Origin: Arthrobacter sp. OVS8
Lineage (GTDB): Bacteria; Actinomycetota; Actinomycetes; Actinomycetales; Micrococcaceae
NCBI GenBank assembly: GCA_028370155.1
Contig: CP116670.1
Span: 1,984,001 to 2,048,000, forward strand
Length of the DNA: 64,000 nucleotides
Direction of reading: 5' to 3'
The translations under genes and the position numbers were made by a program. A model generated the notes under the pieces. The model had not been told where the DNA came from. It searched no databases and was given only the letters and a program-made list of their open reading frames with translations. Position 1 is the first letter of the stretch. Every line of letters starts with the position of its first letter. This document shows positions 18,898 through 29,055 of this stretch, in pieces.

Positions 18898-20320
18898 CTA
18901 TGCGGCAACAGGCTGCTTGGCGGCCAGCTGCTTGAAGTGGTGCTCCAGGTCTTCCAGGCTCTTGTCCTTGGTTTCCGGGATGTACTTCGCTGCAAACGCG
19001 ATTGCGCCGACGCCCAAGACGGCAAAGACGAAGAACGTGTTGGAAAGCCCGATCGCGGCGAGGAGCTGCGGGAAGCCGAAGCCAACCAGGAAGTTCACCG
19101 TCCACAGCACAAAGGCTGAGGCGCCCATGCCGAGGCCCCGGATTTTCAGCGGGAAGATCTCGGACAGCATCAGCCAGGTGACCGGGGAGATCGCGCCCTG
19201 CTGGAAGGCCAGGAACGTCACGGTCAAGGCCAGGATCACGAAGCCTCGGGCGGTGCCTTCGGGCAGGACCAGGGAGAAGAAGCCGATCAGCAGCAGCGCC
19301 GCCGTCGTGCCGATCTGGCCGGTGATGAGCATCTTGCGCCGCCCACCTTGCCCAGCAGCCAGATCCCCACGAAGGTGGCCGCGACGGAGATGATGCCGTT
19401 GGCGATGTTGGCCGTCAGCGCCGCTTCGCGGCCGAAGCCGGATTCAGCGAGGATCTGCGTGCCGTAGTACATGATCGAGTTCACGCCGGTGATCTGCTGG
19501 ATGACCGCCAGGCCGATGCCCACCACGAAGATGCGGCGCAGCCAGGGCACCCCGAGGTCCCGCCAGGAGCCCATTTTGGACTTGTAGTCCTCCACGGCCA
19601 TGGCCTTGACTTCCTCGAACTCCGCCCGGGCCTCGGACTGGGAGCGGATCCGCTGCAGCACGCTGAGGGTTTCGCCGAAGCTGCCCATTGAGGCCAGCCA
19701 GCGCGGGCTTTCGGGCATGAAGTTCATCCCGATCCAGAGTGCGATCGCGGGCAGGGTGGCGATGACCAGCATCCAGCGCCAGATCCCCCGGATTCGCCGA
19801 ACGTGTTGCCGAGGTAGGCGTTGAAGATGAAGGCCAGCAACTGGCCGGTGACGATCATCAGCTCGTTCTGGGTGACGATCCGGCCGCGCCGGGCGCTTGG
19901 AGAGACTTCGGCGAGGTAAACCGGCACGGTGACGGACGCGCCGCCGACGGCGAGGCCCAGGACGAAGCGGGCCAGGATCATGACCTCGGTGTTCGGGGCG
20001 AAGGTGCAGGCCAGGGTGCCGACCAAGAAGATCACGGCCAGCACCATGATCATTTTGCGCCGTCCGTTGCGGTCCGCGAGGCGCCCGCCGAACAGGGCGC
20101 CGAAGGCGGCGCCAAAGAGCAGTGAGGAGGTCACCAGCCCCTCGGTGAGCGGTGTGAGGCCCAGGTCCTCCTGCATGTACGGCAGGGCGCCGTTGATGAC
20201 GCCGGTGTCGTAGCCGAAGAGCAGGCCGCCGAAGGTGGAGATGATGGTGGCGGTGCGCAGTGCCTTCTTGTGGTTGGCGGGCGGCGCCTTCCGCTGTTGG
20301 GCGGTTGCCGTCGGCGTCAT
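18898..20320 (-). CDS. iolT: Sugar-porter MFS transporter, probable myo-inositol:proton symporter
   Basis: About 473 residues, twelve helices. FGGLLFGYDTGVINGALPYM is the sugar-porter first helix, RLADRNGRRKMI the loop 2-3 signature, PESPRWLA and QQITGVNSIMYYG follow, and PETKDKSLEDLE closes the C-terminus. Two frameshifts, near 19785 and 19338, split it. Its ATG overlaps the stop of the iolH-like gene as ATGA, making it the last gene of the iolCDAE operon. With the ABC importer, the locus has two uptake routes. Confidence 0.85.
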
Positions 20321-21192
20321 ACGCTCACCTTCTGGATCTGCTGCTTCATCGTGTCCAGCTGGTAGCGGGAGACCTCGGCGGCGTTGTCGTCCTCGGCGAA
20401 GACGCTGGAGACCATCACGGTGTCCTCCCGGTCCAGGAAGCCGATTTCCTTCAGGCCGCCGAAGAACTCGTCCCAGTTGACGTCGCCGTCGCCGATTTTC
20501 AGGTGCTGGTGCACCCGGACCGGGTTGCCGGGCGGGTTGGTGATGTAGCGCAGCCCGTGTGAGGCGTGGTGGTCCATGGTGTCGGCGACGTGGACCAGGC
20601 GGAGCTTGTCCCCCGCCGCGCGCATGATGTCCAGGGGCGCGTTCTTCATGTGGAAACTGTGCGAGGCCACGTAGACCAGGCCCACGTTCTTGGAGTTCAG
20701 GCCGCGGATCACCCGGATCGCGGCGAGGCCTTCCTCGACGAAGTCGTCCGGGTGCGGGTCGATCAGGAGGTCGATGCCTTCGCGTTCGATGATCGGCAGC
20801 AGTTCCTCCATGGAGCGGTAGAACGCACGCTCGGATTCCTCGGCCTTCTCCGGGCGTCCGCTGAACTCGGTGTTCATGGTGCTGACGCCCAGGTCCACGG
20901 CGATCTGGATGGCGCGCTTCCAGTAGCGGACGGCGGCTTCGCGGGCGTCCTCATCCGGCCCGGACCAGCGGAGGACCGGCAACACGGAGGCGATTTCGAT
21001 CCCGGCGTCCTTGCAGGCCTTGTTCAGCTGGCCCACCAGTTCGTCGTCGGCCTTCGGGTGATTGAAGAACGGGATGAAATCGGGGTGCGGGGTCATCTGC
21101 ATGTACTCATAGCCAAGGTCGGCGACGACGCGCGGGAACTCCAGGAGCCCGTGGCTGTGGTGGAACGGCGTGGGATCAAGTGCGATTTTCAC
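20317..21192 (-). CDS. iolH: TIM-barrel sugar phosphate isomerase/epimerase (IolH-like)
   Basis: About 291 residues. VKIALDPTPFHHSHGLLEFP starts at a GTG with GGAG about eight bases upstream, which I prefer to an ATG five codons earlier that lacks a site. LLIDPHPDDF, LVYVASHSFHM and LVHVADTMDHHASHG supply metal-binding residues of the xylose-isomerase-like fold. IolH-type proteins occur in many iol operons without a settled reaction. It overlaps iolT by four bases and follows an iolG gene. Confidence 0.75.
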   Translation of the reverse strand: MKIALDPTPFHHSHGLLEFPRVVADLGYEYMQMTPHPDFIPFFNHPKADDELVGQLNKACKDAGIEIASVLPVLRWSGPDEDAREAAVRYWKRAIQIAVDLGVSTMNTEFSGRPEKAEESERAFYRSMEELLPIIEREGIDLLIDPHPDDFVEEGLAAIRVIRGLNSKNVGLVYVASHSFHMKNAPLDIMRAAGDKLRLVHVADTMDHHASHGLRYITNPPGNPVRVHQHLKIGDGDVNWDEFFGGLKEIGFLDREDTVMVSSVFAEDDNAAEVSRYQLDTMKQQIQKVSV

Positions 21193-21275
21193 TTCGGAAC
21201 ACTCCATTGTGGATCTGGCGGGTTGAGCGTGGGACCGGAGGAACGGGAGAGGGCCGCGGCCCCTCCCGGTTCGTC

Positions 21276-22289
21276 CTAGCGGTAGAGCGCGGGCTTGGCG
21301 TTGAGCTTGACGGCGACCTTTTCGCCGTTCTTCTGCGCCTCGACGCCGGCCTCGCAGCAGGCGGCGGTGGCGTACCCGTCCCAGGCCGTCGGTCCGCCGA
21401 TTTCACCGCGGACGGCGGCGTCCACCCAGGACTGGATTTCGACGTCGTAGGCGGCGCCGAACCGCTCCTCGAAGCCGGGGGTGATGTGCCCGCCCCAGCG
21501 GCCGGCAGTGCGTGTGTACGGGCCCTTGTCGCCGCCGATGCTGACGATGCCGTCCTCGAAGGAAGCCTGGGTGGCCACCTCGTAGCCGAACTTGGCGTTG
21601 ACGAAGATCTCGACGTCGGCCAGGACGCCGGATTCGGTTTCGATCAGCACGTGCTGCGGGTCGTGCTGGCCCGCCGGAGCGTTCTTGGTGGCCTTGCCGA
21701 GGCGGACCTGGACAGAGGTGATCTCCTCGCCGGTGAAGAACCGGATGGCGTCGAACTCGTGCACCACGGAGTCGTTGATCAGCATCTCGTTGGTGAAGCC
21801 GGCCGGGGTGGTCGGGTTGCGGTGCTGGTGGTGCAGCATCAGCAGCTCGCCGAGTTCGGCGCTCCGGATGATGTCGCCCAGGGCGGCGTATTCGGCGTCG
21901 AAGCGGCGCATAAAGCCGACCTGGATGCGCTGGCGGCCCAGCTGTTCCTCGGCCTGGACGATCTTCCAGGCGGAGGCGGCGTCCGGGGTGAGCGGCTTTT
22001 CGCACAGGATCGGGATGTCCTTGGCGATCGCCTTGAGCAGGATGTCCTCGTGCAGGAAGCCGGGCGTCGCGATCAGCACGGCGTTCACGTCGCCGTTGTT
22101 GAGCGCTTCGTCGGCGTCGGCCAGGGCGACGGCGCCCGGGATTCCCTCGATGGCGGCCTGGGCGCGGGCAAGGTCGACGTCGACGACGGCGGCAACTTCC
22201 GCGCCGTGGATGCGGGTGTTGAGCCGCTGGATGTGGTCTGCGCCCATACGGCCGGCGCCGATGACAGCTACGCGGAGGGTCTTGGTCAT
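21276..22289 (-). CDS. iolG: Inositol 2-dehydrogenase, third Gfo/Idh/MocA paralogue
   Basis: About 337 residues, uninterrupted. RVAVIGAGRMGADHIQRL binds NAD, ILCEKPLTPDAAS carries the catalytic Lys, and VHEFDAIRFFTGEE the catalytic loop. AAAGGACC precedes the ATG at 22289. Placed between iolE and iolH in the main operon, this is the best candidate for the true myo-inositol dehydrogenase that makes scyllo-inosose for IolE. Confidence 0.87.
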   Translation of the reverse strand: MTKTLRVAVIGAGRMGADHIQRLNTRIHGAEVAAVVDVDLARAQAAIEGIPGAVALADADEALNNGDVNAVLIATPGFLHEDILLKAIAKDIPILCEKPLTPDAASAWKIVQAEEQLGRQRIQVGFMRRFDAEYAALGDIIRSAELGELLMLHHQHRNPTTPAGFTNEMLINDSVVHEFDAIRFFTGEEITSVQVRLGKATKNAPAGQHDPQHVLIETESGVLADVEIFVNAKFGYEVATQASFEDGIVSIGGDKGPYTRTAGRWGGHITPGFEERFGAAYDVEIQSWVDAAVRGEIGGPTAWDGYATAACCEAGVEAQKNGEKVAVKLNAKPALYR

Positions 22290-22308
22290 GGTTCTGGTCC
22301 TTTGAGTT

Positions 22309-23219
22309 CTAGTTGACGGCGGTGCGGGAGCCGCAGGAGAGCAGGTAGTTGCGGGTGCGCTTGGCGATCGGCATCGGCACATCGAAGGCTACGGGGTACA
22401 TGTCCTGTTCCACGATGCCAAAGATCGGCCGGTTCAGCGCCTCCACGGCCTCGATGACGGCGCGCAGGTCCGGCAGGCCGTTCGGCGGTTCGGTCATGAC
22501 GCCGGCCAGGTTGGCGGCGGCCCAGGTCATGTTTTCCGCGTTTACCTTCTTGAGGATGTCCGGGTTGATCTGCTTCAGGTGCAGGTAGCCGATCCGGTCC
22601 GGGTAGTTCTTGATCAGCTCCAGGCTGGAGGCGCCGCAGTACTCGGCATGCCCGGTGTCCAGGCACAGGTTGAGGTACTGGCCGTCCGTGGCGGCGAGCA
22701 GGGTCTCGATGTCCTCCTGCGCGCCGACGTGGGAGTCCGCGTGGGAGTGGAACTGCTGCTTCAGGCCGAAGTCCTCCAGCAGGGTCTTGCCGAGGCGGTT
22801 GTGCCCGGCGAACAGGTCGCTCCAGGCCTTTTCGGTGAGTTCGCCGCTTTCCACTGCCTCCCCGTGACGTCGTCGCGCCACATCGCGGGGATGACCACCA
22901 TGTGCTCGCCGCCCATCGCGGCGGTGAGTTCGGCGACCTTCCTGGCCGGTTCCCACGCGGTTTCCCACTGGTCCAAGCCGCGGTGGAAGGCCGTGAACAC
23001 GGTGCCGGCCGAGATCTGCAGGTCGCGGGCTTTGAGTTCCTCGGCCAGCCGTGCAGGGTCGGTGGGCAGGTAGCCGTAGGGGCCGAGTTCAATCCACTTG
23101 TAGCCGGATTCGGCCACCTCGTCCAGGAAACGTTCCCACGGGGTCTGCTGCGGGTCGTCCGCGAACCAGACGCCCCACGAGTCCGGCGCGGTGCCGATGA
23201 TCAGCTTGTTCTCAGTCAT
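22309..23219 (-). CDS. iolE: Myo-inosose-2 dehydratase
   Basis: About 303 residues. It begins MTENKLIIGTAPDSWGVWFA, the characteristic IolE opening (GTAPDSWGVW). FHSHADSHV and LCLDTGHAEYCG hold metal-binding residues. It dehydrates scyllo-inosose to 3D-trihydroxycyclohexane-1,2-dione. One base is lost near 22860, between WRDDVTG and AVESGELTEKAW. It lies 19 bases before iolG and 60 bases after iolA, with a hairpin between. Confidence 0.9.
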
Positions 23220-23240
23220 TGCCTTTTCCTTCTCATCGAT

Positions 23241-23288
23241 TGCTCCGCAGGTGCCGTTTTGGACGCTCAAAACGGCGGTTACGGAGCA
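23241..23288 (-). terminator. Hairpin between iolA and iolE
   Basis: Inner stem GCCGTTTTG - GACGCT - CAAAACGGC (23253-23276), outer pair TGCTCCG / CGGAGCA. It overlaps the last codons of iolA as written. It may be a partial terminator or an mRNA-processing/stability point that lowers expression of the distal iolEGHT genes. Confidence 0.6.
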
Positions 23289-24823
23289 GTCGATCGGGGT
23301 TCGATCGGGGTTAGTTGGAGGAAATTGTAGGAGGCGCCCGAGGCGTGGGTCGGTTCGGGCCAGCGGGACGTGACCACCTTGCCGCGGGTGTAGAAGGAGA
23401 CGCCTTCGGGGCCGTAGATGTGCTTGTCGCCGAAGAGCGACGCCTTCCAGCCGCCGAAGGAGTGGTGCGCCACCGGCACCGGCAGCGGCACGTTGATGCC
23501 GATCATGCCCACGGTCACGGAGCGCTGGAACTTGCGGGCGTTGGCCCCGGAGGAGGTGAAGATGGCGGTGCCGTTGCCGTAGGGGTTGGAGTTGATCAGG
23601 GCGATGCCGGCGTCCAGGTCCTCCACCCGGACGACGACGAGGACGGGTCCGAAGATTTCCTCGCTGTAGGCGGTCATTTCGGTCTTGACGTGGTCGATGA
23701 CGGTGGGGCCCACCCAGAAGCCGTCCTCGTGGCCGGCGACGACGAGACCGCGGCCGTCCACCACCATCGCCGCTCCCGCGGCCTCGGCTTCGGTGACGAT
23801 CCGGACGATGCGCTCCTTGGACGCCGGGGTGATGACCGGGCCCATTTCGGCGCCGGGCGCGGTGCCGTTGTTGACCTTGACGGCCAGGGCGCGGTCCTGG
23901 ACCTTCTTGACCAGCAGCTCGGCGGCGTCACCGACGGCGACGGCGACCGAGATGGCCATGCAGCGCTCACCGGCGGAGCCGAAGGCGGCGGCGGCGAGGT
24001 GGTCAGCGGCGTTGTCGAGGTCGGCGTCGGGCAGGATGATGGCGTGGTTCTTGGCGCCGCCGAGGGCCTGGACGCGCTTGCCGTGCTTGGTGGCGGTCTC
24101 GTGGACGTACTTGGCGATCGGGGTGGAGCCGACGAAGGAGATGCCGTCCACGTCCGGGTGGGTCAGGAGGCCGTCGACGGTTTCCTTGTCGCCGTGCAGG
24201 ACCTGGAAAACGCCGTCGGGCAGGCCCGCATCCTTCCACAGCTTGGCCAGCAGCATCGAAGCCGAGGGGTCGCGTTCGGAGGGCTTCAGGATGAAGGCGT
24301 TGCCGGTGGCGATCGCCATGGGAGCCATCCACAGCGGCACCATCACCGGGAAGTTGAACGGGGTGATGCCGGCGACGACGCCGAGCGGCTCGCGGAAGGA
24401 GAAAACGTCGATGCCGGTGGAGACCTGGTCCGAGTAGTCGCCCTTGAGGAGTGTCGGGATGCCGCAGGCATACTCGATAACCTCGAGGCCGCGGCCGATT
24501 TCGCCCTTGGCGTCGGAGAGGACCTTGCCGTGCTCGGCGGTGATCAGCTCGGCGAGGTCGTCGACATGCGCGGCGACGAGTTCGCGGAACTTGAACAGCA
24601 CGGCGGTGCGCTTGGCCAGGGAGAAGTCGCCCCAGCTGTCGGCGGCGGCGCGGGCGGCGGCGACGGTGGCGTCCAGGTCCGCCCGGTTGGCCAGCCGCAG
24701 TTCCGCGGTGACGGCGCCGGTGGCCGGGTTGTAGACGGGCTGGGTGCGGGTGCCTTCGCCGGCGGTTTCTGAGCCGTTGATGAAGTGGTGGATGGTCTTG
24801 GTGGTGACGGTCGTCGTTGACAT
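23279..24823 (-). CDS. iolA: Methylmalonate-semialdehyde/malonate-semialdehyde dehydrogenase (CoA-acylating)
   Basis: About 514 residues. ITPFNFPVMVPLWM, LKPSERDPSAS, ALGGAKNHAIILPDAD and SAGERCMA (catalytic Cys) identify MmsA/IolA. It converts malonate semialdehyde, the last iol intermediate, to acetyl-CoA and CO2. An AAGGAA site precedes the ATG at 24823. The C-terminus ends HASGASYNFLQLTPIEPRSTAP with its stop inside a hairpin stem. Relatives usually stop soon after SYNF, so a further one-base error near 23310 is likely and the natural stop may be about 30 bases earlier. Confidence 0.9.
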   Translation of the reverse strand: MSTTTVTTKTIHHFINGSETAGEGTRTQPVYNPATGAVTAELRLANRADLDATVAAARAAADSWGDFSLAKRTAVLFKFRELVAAHVDDLAELITAEHGKVLSDAKGEIGRGLEVIEYACGIPTLLKGDYSDQVSTGIDVFSFREPLGVVAGITPFNFPVMVPLWMAPMAIATGNAFILKPSERDPSASMLLAKLWKDAGLPDGVFQVLHGDKETVDGLLTHPDVDGISFVGSTPIAKYVHETATKHGKRVQALGGAKNHAIILPDADLDNAADHLAAAAFGSAGERCMAISVAVAVGDAAELLVKKVQDRALAVKVNNGTAPGAEMGPVITPASKERIVRIVTEAEAAGAAMVVDGRGLVVAGHEDGFWVGPTVIDHVKTEMTAYSEEIFGPVLVVVRVEDLDAGIALINSNPYGNGTAIFTSSGANARKFQRSVTVGMIGINVPLPVPVAHHSFGGWKASLFGDKHIYGPEGVSFYTRGKVVTSRWPEPTHASGASYNFLQLTPIEPRSTAP

Positions 24824-24884
24824 GGTGATGGACTTCCTTGGTCTGTGGTTATGCACTGTGGCTATGCGGGAGGGATGAAGGGGC

Positions 24885-26844
24885 TCAGCCCAGCAGCTTG
24901 CGCTGGCGGCTCTTGTGGTCGACGTAGGTCTGGAAGGCCTGCTTGGTGGAGTCCAGCTCGGAGACCTGGGAAACCGGAACGTCCCACCAGGACTCGGAAG
25001 CGGGGGCGTCCAGCAGCGGGTCGGATTCGACGTGGATGACGATCGGGCCGCCGCGTTCGGGCGCCGCTTTGGCGTCGCGGACGGCCTGCTCGAGTTCGGC
25101 GATGACCTTCTCCCCGGTTCGATCCGGATCACCTTCACGCCGAGGCTTTCGGCGTTCAGGGCCAGGTCCACGGGGAGCCGCTCGCCGTCGTCGAAGCTGT
25201 GGTGCTCCTCGTCCAGGGCGCGGTACTGGGTGCCGAAGCGCTGCGAGCCGAGGGACTCGGAGAGCGAGCCGATCGAGGCGTAGCCGTGGTTCTGGATCAG
25301 GACCACAATCAGCTTGATCCGTTCGGCGACGGCGGTGACCAGTTCGGTGTGCATCATCAGGTAGGAACCGTCCCCCACCATGACGACGACGTCGCGCTGA
25401 GCTCCGCCCTTCGCGGCTTCGGCCAGCGCCGCGCGCTTGACGCCGAGGCCGCCGGGGATTTCGTAGCCCATGCAGGAGTAGGCATATTCGACGTGGTAGC
25501 CGAACGGGTCCCGGACGCGCCACATCTTGTGCAGGTCCCCGGGGAGGGACCCGGCCGCGCAGATGACCACGTCCTGGGCGTCCATGGCGCGGCTGGTGGC
25601 GCCGATGATCTCGTTCTGGGCCGGCAGCGGGGTGAAGCGGGTGTCGAACGCCGCGTCCACCGTGGTGTTCCAGCGGGTCTTCTCGGCCGCGACCTGCTGT
25701 TCCAGGTCCGCGCCGATCCGGTAGCCGCCGAGGGCCTGGTTCAGTTTCATCAGGGCCTTGCGGGCGTCCGCGACGATCGGCAGGGAGCTGCCGTGCTTGT
25801 AGGCGTCGATCGCGGCGACGTTGATGTTGACGAATTTCACGTCCGGGTTCTGGAACGCGGTCCGGGACGCGGTGGTGAAGTCCTCATAGCGGGTGCCGAT
25901 GCCGATGATCAGGTCGGCCTCGGCGGCGATGGTGTTGGCCGCGGTCGTGCCGGTTGAGCCGATGGCGCCGAGGGAGAACTTGTGGTCCCAGGGCAGGACA
26001 CCGACGCCGGCCTGGGTGTTGCCGACCGGGATGCCGGTCAGCTCCACGAACCTGGCGAGTTCCTCGTTGGCGAATGCGTAGAGCACGCCGCCGCCGGCGA
26101 TGATGAGCGGACGCTTCGCGGCGCGGATCGCGTCCGCGGCGCGGCGGATGTCCTCGTCGTCGGCGTCGGGGCGGCGGATCCGCCATTCGCGTTCGGCGAG
26201 GAATTCCTCGGGCACGTCGAAGGCTTCGGCCTGGACGTCCTGGGGCAGCGAGATGGTGACGGCGCCGGTCTCGGCCGGGTCCGTCAGGACGCGCAGCCCG
26301 TGGTGGAACGCGGAGAACAGCTGCTCGGGCCGGGAGACCCGGTCAAAAACTTGGACAGCGGCCGGAATGCGTCGTTGACGGTGATGTCGTAGGCGTAGGG
26401 CTGCTCGAGCTGCTGCAGCACGGGGTCGGCGGCCCGGGTGGCGAACGTGTCGCTGGGCAGCAGCAGCACGGGGAGCCGGTTGGTGGTGGCCAGCGCCGCG
26501 CCGGTGAGCAGGTTTGAGGATCCCGGGCCGATGGAGGTGCTGATCGCGAAGGTCTGGCGCCGCCGGGTGTGCCGGGCGTAGCCGACGGCCTGGTGCGCCT
26601 GGGCCTGTTCGTTCCGGCCCTGGTAGTACGGCATGATCGTCGGGTCGAGCTGCTGATACTGCTTGAGGGCCTGTCCGACGCCGGCAACGTTGCCGTGGCC
26701 GAAGATCCCGAAAGTGCCCGGAATCAGCCGCTCGCGGTAGTCCTGGCCGCCGATCGAGTCGACGGTGTACTGCTTGGACAGGTATTCGACGACGGCCTGG
26801 GCGACCGTCATTCTGCGTGTTCCTGAGGCAGATCTGATTCCCAT
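24885..26844 (-). CDS. iolD: 3D-(3,5/4)-trihydroxycyclohexane-1,2-dione hydrolase
   Basis: About 653 residues, a thiamine-diphosphate enzyme that opens the inositol ring. The N-terminal domain has RLIPGTFGIFGHGNVAGVGQ and ISTSIGPGSSNLLTGAALA. The middle domain has PLIIAGGGVLYA. The C-terminal ThDP site is VVMVGDGSYLMMHTEL...LIQNHGY. Frame changes occur near 26345 and near 25115. ATG at 26844 has GGAGT overlapping the stop of the upstream aldolase gene, so the two are translationally linked. Confidence 0.9.
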
Positions 26845-26850
26845 GGGAAG

Positions 26851-27813
26851 TTACTCCGATACTTCTGCGGTGCGGGTGGACAGGGTGCGCGGGACGGACC
26901 GGTTCAGCAGGGAGGCCGCGGTCGCCACGGCGCCGGCGACGTCGCCGTCGTGCGGGTACAACAGGGTGCGTCCGACGGTGAGTCCCTGGACGCCGGGCAG
27001 CGCGAGGGCGGCTTCCCAGCTCGCGAAGACGTCGTCCTGGCTGCTGTCCGGATCTCCGCCGAGCAGCACGGTGGGCATGGTGGTGGCCGCCATCACGCGT
27101 TCCATCTCGGCCACGACCGGGAGCTTCATCCAGGTGTACGCGCTGGTGGAACCGAGCCCCTCGGCAATGGCCACGGACTTGATCACGGCATTGGTGGAGA
27201 GGTCGTTGCGGACCTTGCCGTGCTCCCGGACGGACAGGAAGGGTTCCACCATGGCGATGAGCTTGCGTTCGGCGAGCGAATCGATGGTTTTGGCGGTGGC
27301 TTCCAAGGTGGCCACGGTGTCCGGGTCGCCGAGGCAGATGCGCGTGAGCATCTTGCCGCCGTCGGCCCCCAGCGCTTCCAGCGCGGCGGCCGTGTGGCCG
27401 GTGAAGCGGTCGTCGAACTCGTTGACGAGGCCGGAGAGCCCGCCGCGGTTCATCGAGCCGAAGAGCAGTTTGCCGTCCAGCGCCCCGAGCAGGAGCAGGT
27501 CGTCCATGATGTCCGGGGATGCGAGGATGCCGTCCACGTCCGGGTTGGCGAGCGCGATCTGCAGCCGGTCCAGGAGCTGGCGGCGGTCCGCCATCGCCAC
27601 GGGGTCGTTGCCGACCGCGAGGGCGCCGCGGGCCGGGTGGTCGGCGGCGACTATGAAGTTCTGCGTGCCGGATTTCGGGCCCGGGTGGCGGCGGCGCGCC
27701 TTCGCGGCGCGGGCGATCGCGTCCGGGTCCTCGAGCCGGATGGTGCTCAGGTGCTCGTAGCGGCGGGGATCGTCGTCCATGGCGGTGGTGGCGGAGGCAG
27801 GATGGAGGCTCAC
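26851..27813 (-). CDS. Cgl0159-like class I aldolase-fold protein of the iol operon
   Basis: 320 residues, uninterrupted. NFIVAADHPARGALAVGND matches the DeoC/FbaB-type barrel start, LMNRGG-like turns follow, and YTWMKLPVV provides a Lys at the position of a Schiff-base lysine. MPTVLLGGDPDSS and VQGLTVGRTLLYP complete the phosphate-binding loops. Homologues sit in actinobacterial iol operons between iolC and iolD. No separate iolJ is visible here, so it is the likely aldolase splitting 2-deoxy-5-keto-gluconate 6-phosphate into dihydroxyacetone phosphate and malonate semialdehyde. That role is inferred. Confidence 0.75.
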   Translation of the reverse strand: MSLHPASATTAMDDDPRRYEHLSTIRLEDPDAIARAAKARRRHPGPKSGTQNFIVAADHPARGALAVGNDPVAMADRRQLLDRLQIALANPDVDGILASPDIMDDLLLLGALDGKLLFGSMNRGGLSGLVNEFDDRFTGHTAAALEALGADGGKMLTRICLGDPDTVATLEATAKTIDSLAERKLIAMVEPFLSVREHGKVRNDLSTNAVIKSVAIAEGLGSTSAYTWMKLPVVAEMERVMAATTMPTVLLGGDPDSSQDDVFASWEAALALPGVQGLTVGRTLLYPHDGDVAGAVATAASLLNRSVPRTLSTRTAEVSE

Positions 27814-28811
27814 AGCGTTGCTCCTTCGGGGGCGTGGGTGCCCGGTACCAGGCGGCCGCGGTCGGCGAGCAGGGAGGTGACTTCCTCCGGCGTCGGCATG
27901 GCATCCGCGCAGGACAGCCGGGAGGCCACCAGGGCGCCGGCGGCGTTGGCGAAGTCGAGGACCTGGGCGAGCGGCCAGCCGGAGAGCAGTCCGTGGCAGA
28001 AGGCCCCGCCGAAGGAGTCGCCGGCGCCGAGGCCGTTGACGGTCTCCACCGGGACCGGGGCGGACACCACACGCTCGGTGCGGGTCTTGGCCATCACGCC
28101 TTCGGGGCCAAGCTTCACGACGGCGATTTCGACGCCGGCGGCCAGCAACCGGTCGGCCTGCTCATCCGGGGTGCCTTCGCCGACGGCCACTGCACATTCC
28201 TTGTCATTGCCGATCGCGACGGTGACGTGCGGGAGGATCTTGGCGACCTGCTCCCGGGCTTCCTCCTCGGAAGCCCAGAACATCGGCCGGTAGTCGAGGT
28301 CCAGGATGGTGAACTGGCCCGGCTTCAGCCCGGTGCGGGGCCGGGCCTCGTGGGCGGCCAGGTGCGCCGCACGGCTGGGCTCCTGGCAGAGGCCCGTCAC
28401 GGTGGACCAGAAGATGCCGGCGTCCCGGATGGCGCCGAGGTCCAGCTCCCCTGCCGCGATCTGCAGGTCGGGCGCCGTCGGGAACCGTCCGTAGAAGTAC
28501 AGCGGGAAGTCCTCCGGAGGTTTGATCGCGCAGAACGTCACCGCGGTGGGCCATTCCTTGACGGCGGTGACGAAGGAATCGTCCACGTTGAACTTGCGCA
28601 GTTCGCGGTGCAGGTATTTGCCGAAGGCGTCGTCGCCGGTTCGGGTGATGACGGCGGTCCGGCGGCCGTGGCGGGCCGCGGCCACGGCCACGTTGGACGG
28701 GGAGCCGCCCAGGTACTTTCCGAAGGACGTGACATCCTCCAGATCCACCCCGATGTCATTCGGGTAGATATCAACGCTGATGCGCCCGATCGTGAGCAGT
28801 TCGTGGGTCAC
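27810..28811 (-). CDS. iolC: 5-dehydro-2-deoxygluconokinase (PfkB family)
   Basis: About 333 residues. LTIGRISVDIYPNDIGVDL, FGKYLGGSPSNVAVAAARHG and the PfkB signature NGLGAGDSFGGAFCHGLL with the catalytic Asp identify IolC. It phosphorylates 2-deoxy-5-keto-D-gluconate with ATP. GTG at 28811 was chosen because the family starts just before LLTIGRIS, and an AAAGG lies upstream. It is first in the eight-gene iol operon, overlapping the next gene as ATGA, and is preceded by a promoter and operator at 28927-28971. Confidence 0.9.
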   Translation of the reverse strand: MTHELLTIGRISVDIYPNDIGVDLEDVTSFGKYLGGSPSNVAVAAARHGRRTAVITRTGDDAFGKYLHRELRKFNVDDSFVTAVKEWPTAVTFCAIKPPEDFPLYFYGRFPTAPDLQIAAGELDLGAIRDAGIFWSTVTGLCQEPSRAAHLAAHEARPRTGLKPGQFTILDLDYRPMFWASEEEAREQVAKILPHVTVAIGNDKECAVAVGEGTPDEQADRLLAAGVEIAVVKLGPEGVMAKTRTERVVSAPVPVETVNGLGAGDSFGGAFCHGLLSGWPLAQVLDFANAAGALVASRLSCADAMPTPEEVTSLLADRGRLVPGTHAPEGATL

Positions 28812-28926
28812 GGTGATCGTGGACCTTTCTGGTGTGAACTCTGTACCTTTACACAGCGGCTGCATGTCAGTATGTGTGGCCCGGAGGGGCTCCGGATGCC
28901 CCGCAGTGAGCGGGGCCACATCGACT

Positions 28927-28971
28927 ACTCTGCCCTAGAATCCATGTACTGTCAAAGGTTTGTACTGACAT
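28927..28971 (-). promoter_or_regulatory. iolC promoter with iol-type operator
   Basis: On the minus strand: operator ATGTCAGTACAAA (28971-28959, one base different from the other copies), three bases, -35 TTGACA (28955-28950), 17 bases, then a weak -10, CAGAGT (28932-28927). A further partial site in inverted orientation, TACTGACAT, lies in the leader near 28864-28873. The layout copies that of the ABC operon promoter. Confidence 0.65.
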
Positions 28972-29055
28972 ATTTACAACATGACACAGAACGCGGAATT
29001 CCCCGGCCGGCAACCCGTGGCGCACTCCTGTGGCATCCGGGGCGCGCCGGAACTA

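Noticed and set aside
23279..28072. A single 1,597-codon minus-strand open frame
   Set aside because: It runs through iolA, most of iolD, antisense-like parts of the aldolase gene and the end of iolC. Frameshifts in iolD join unrelated frames, and the separate genes have their own starts and motifs.
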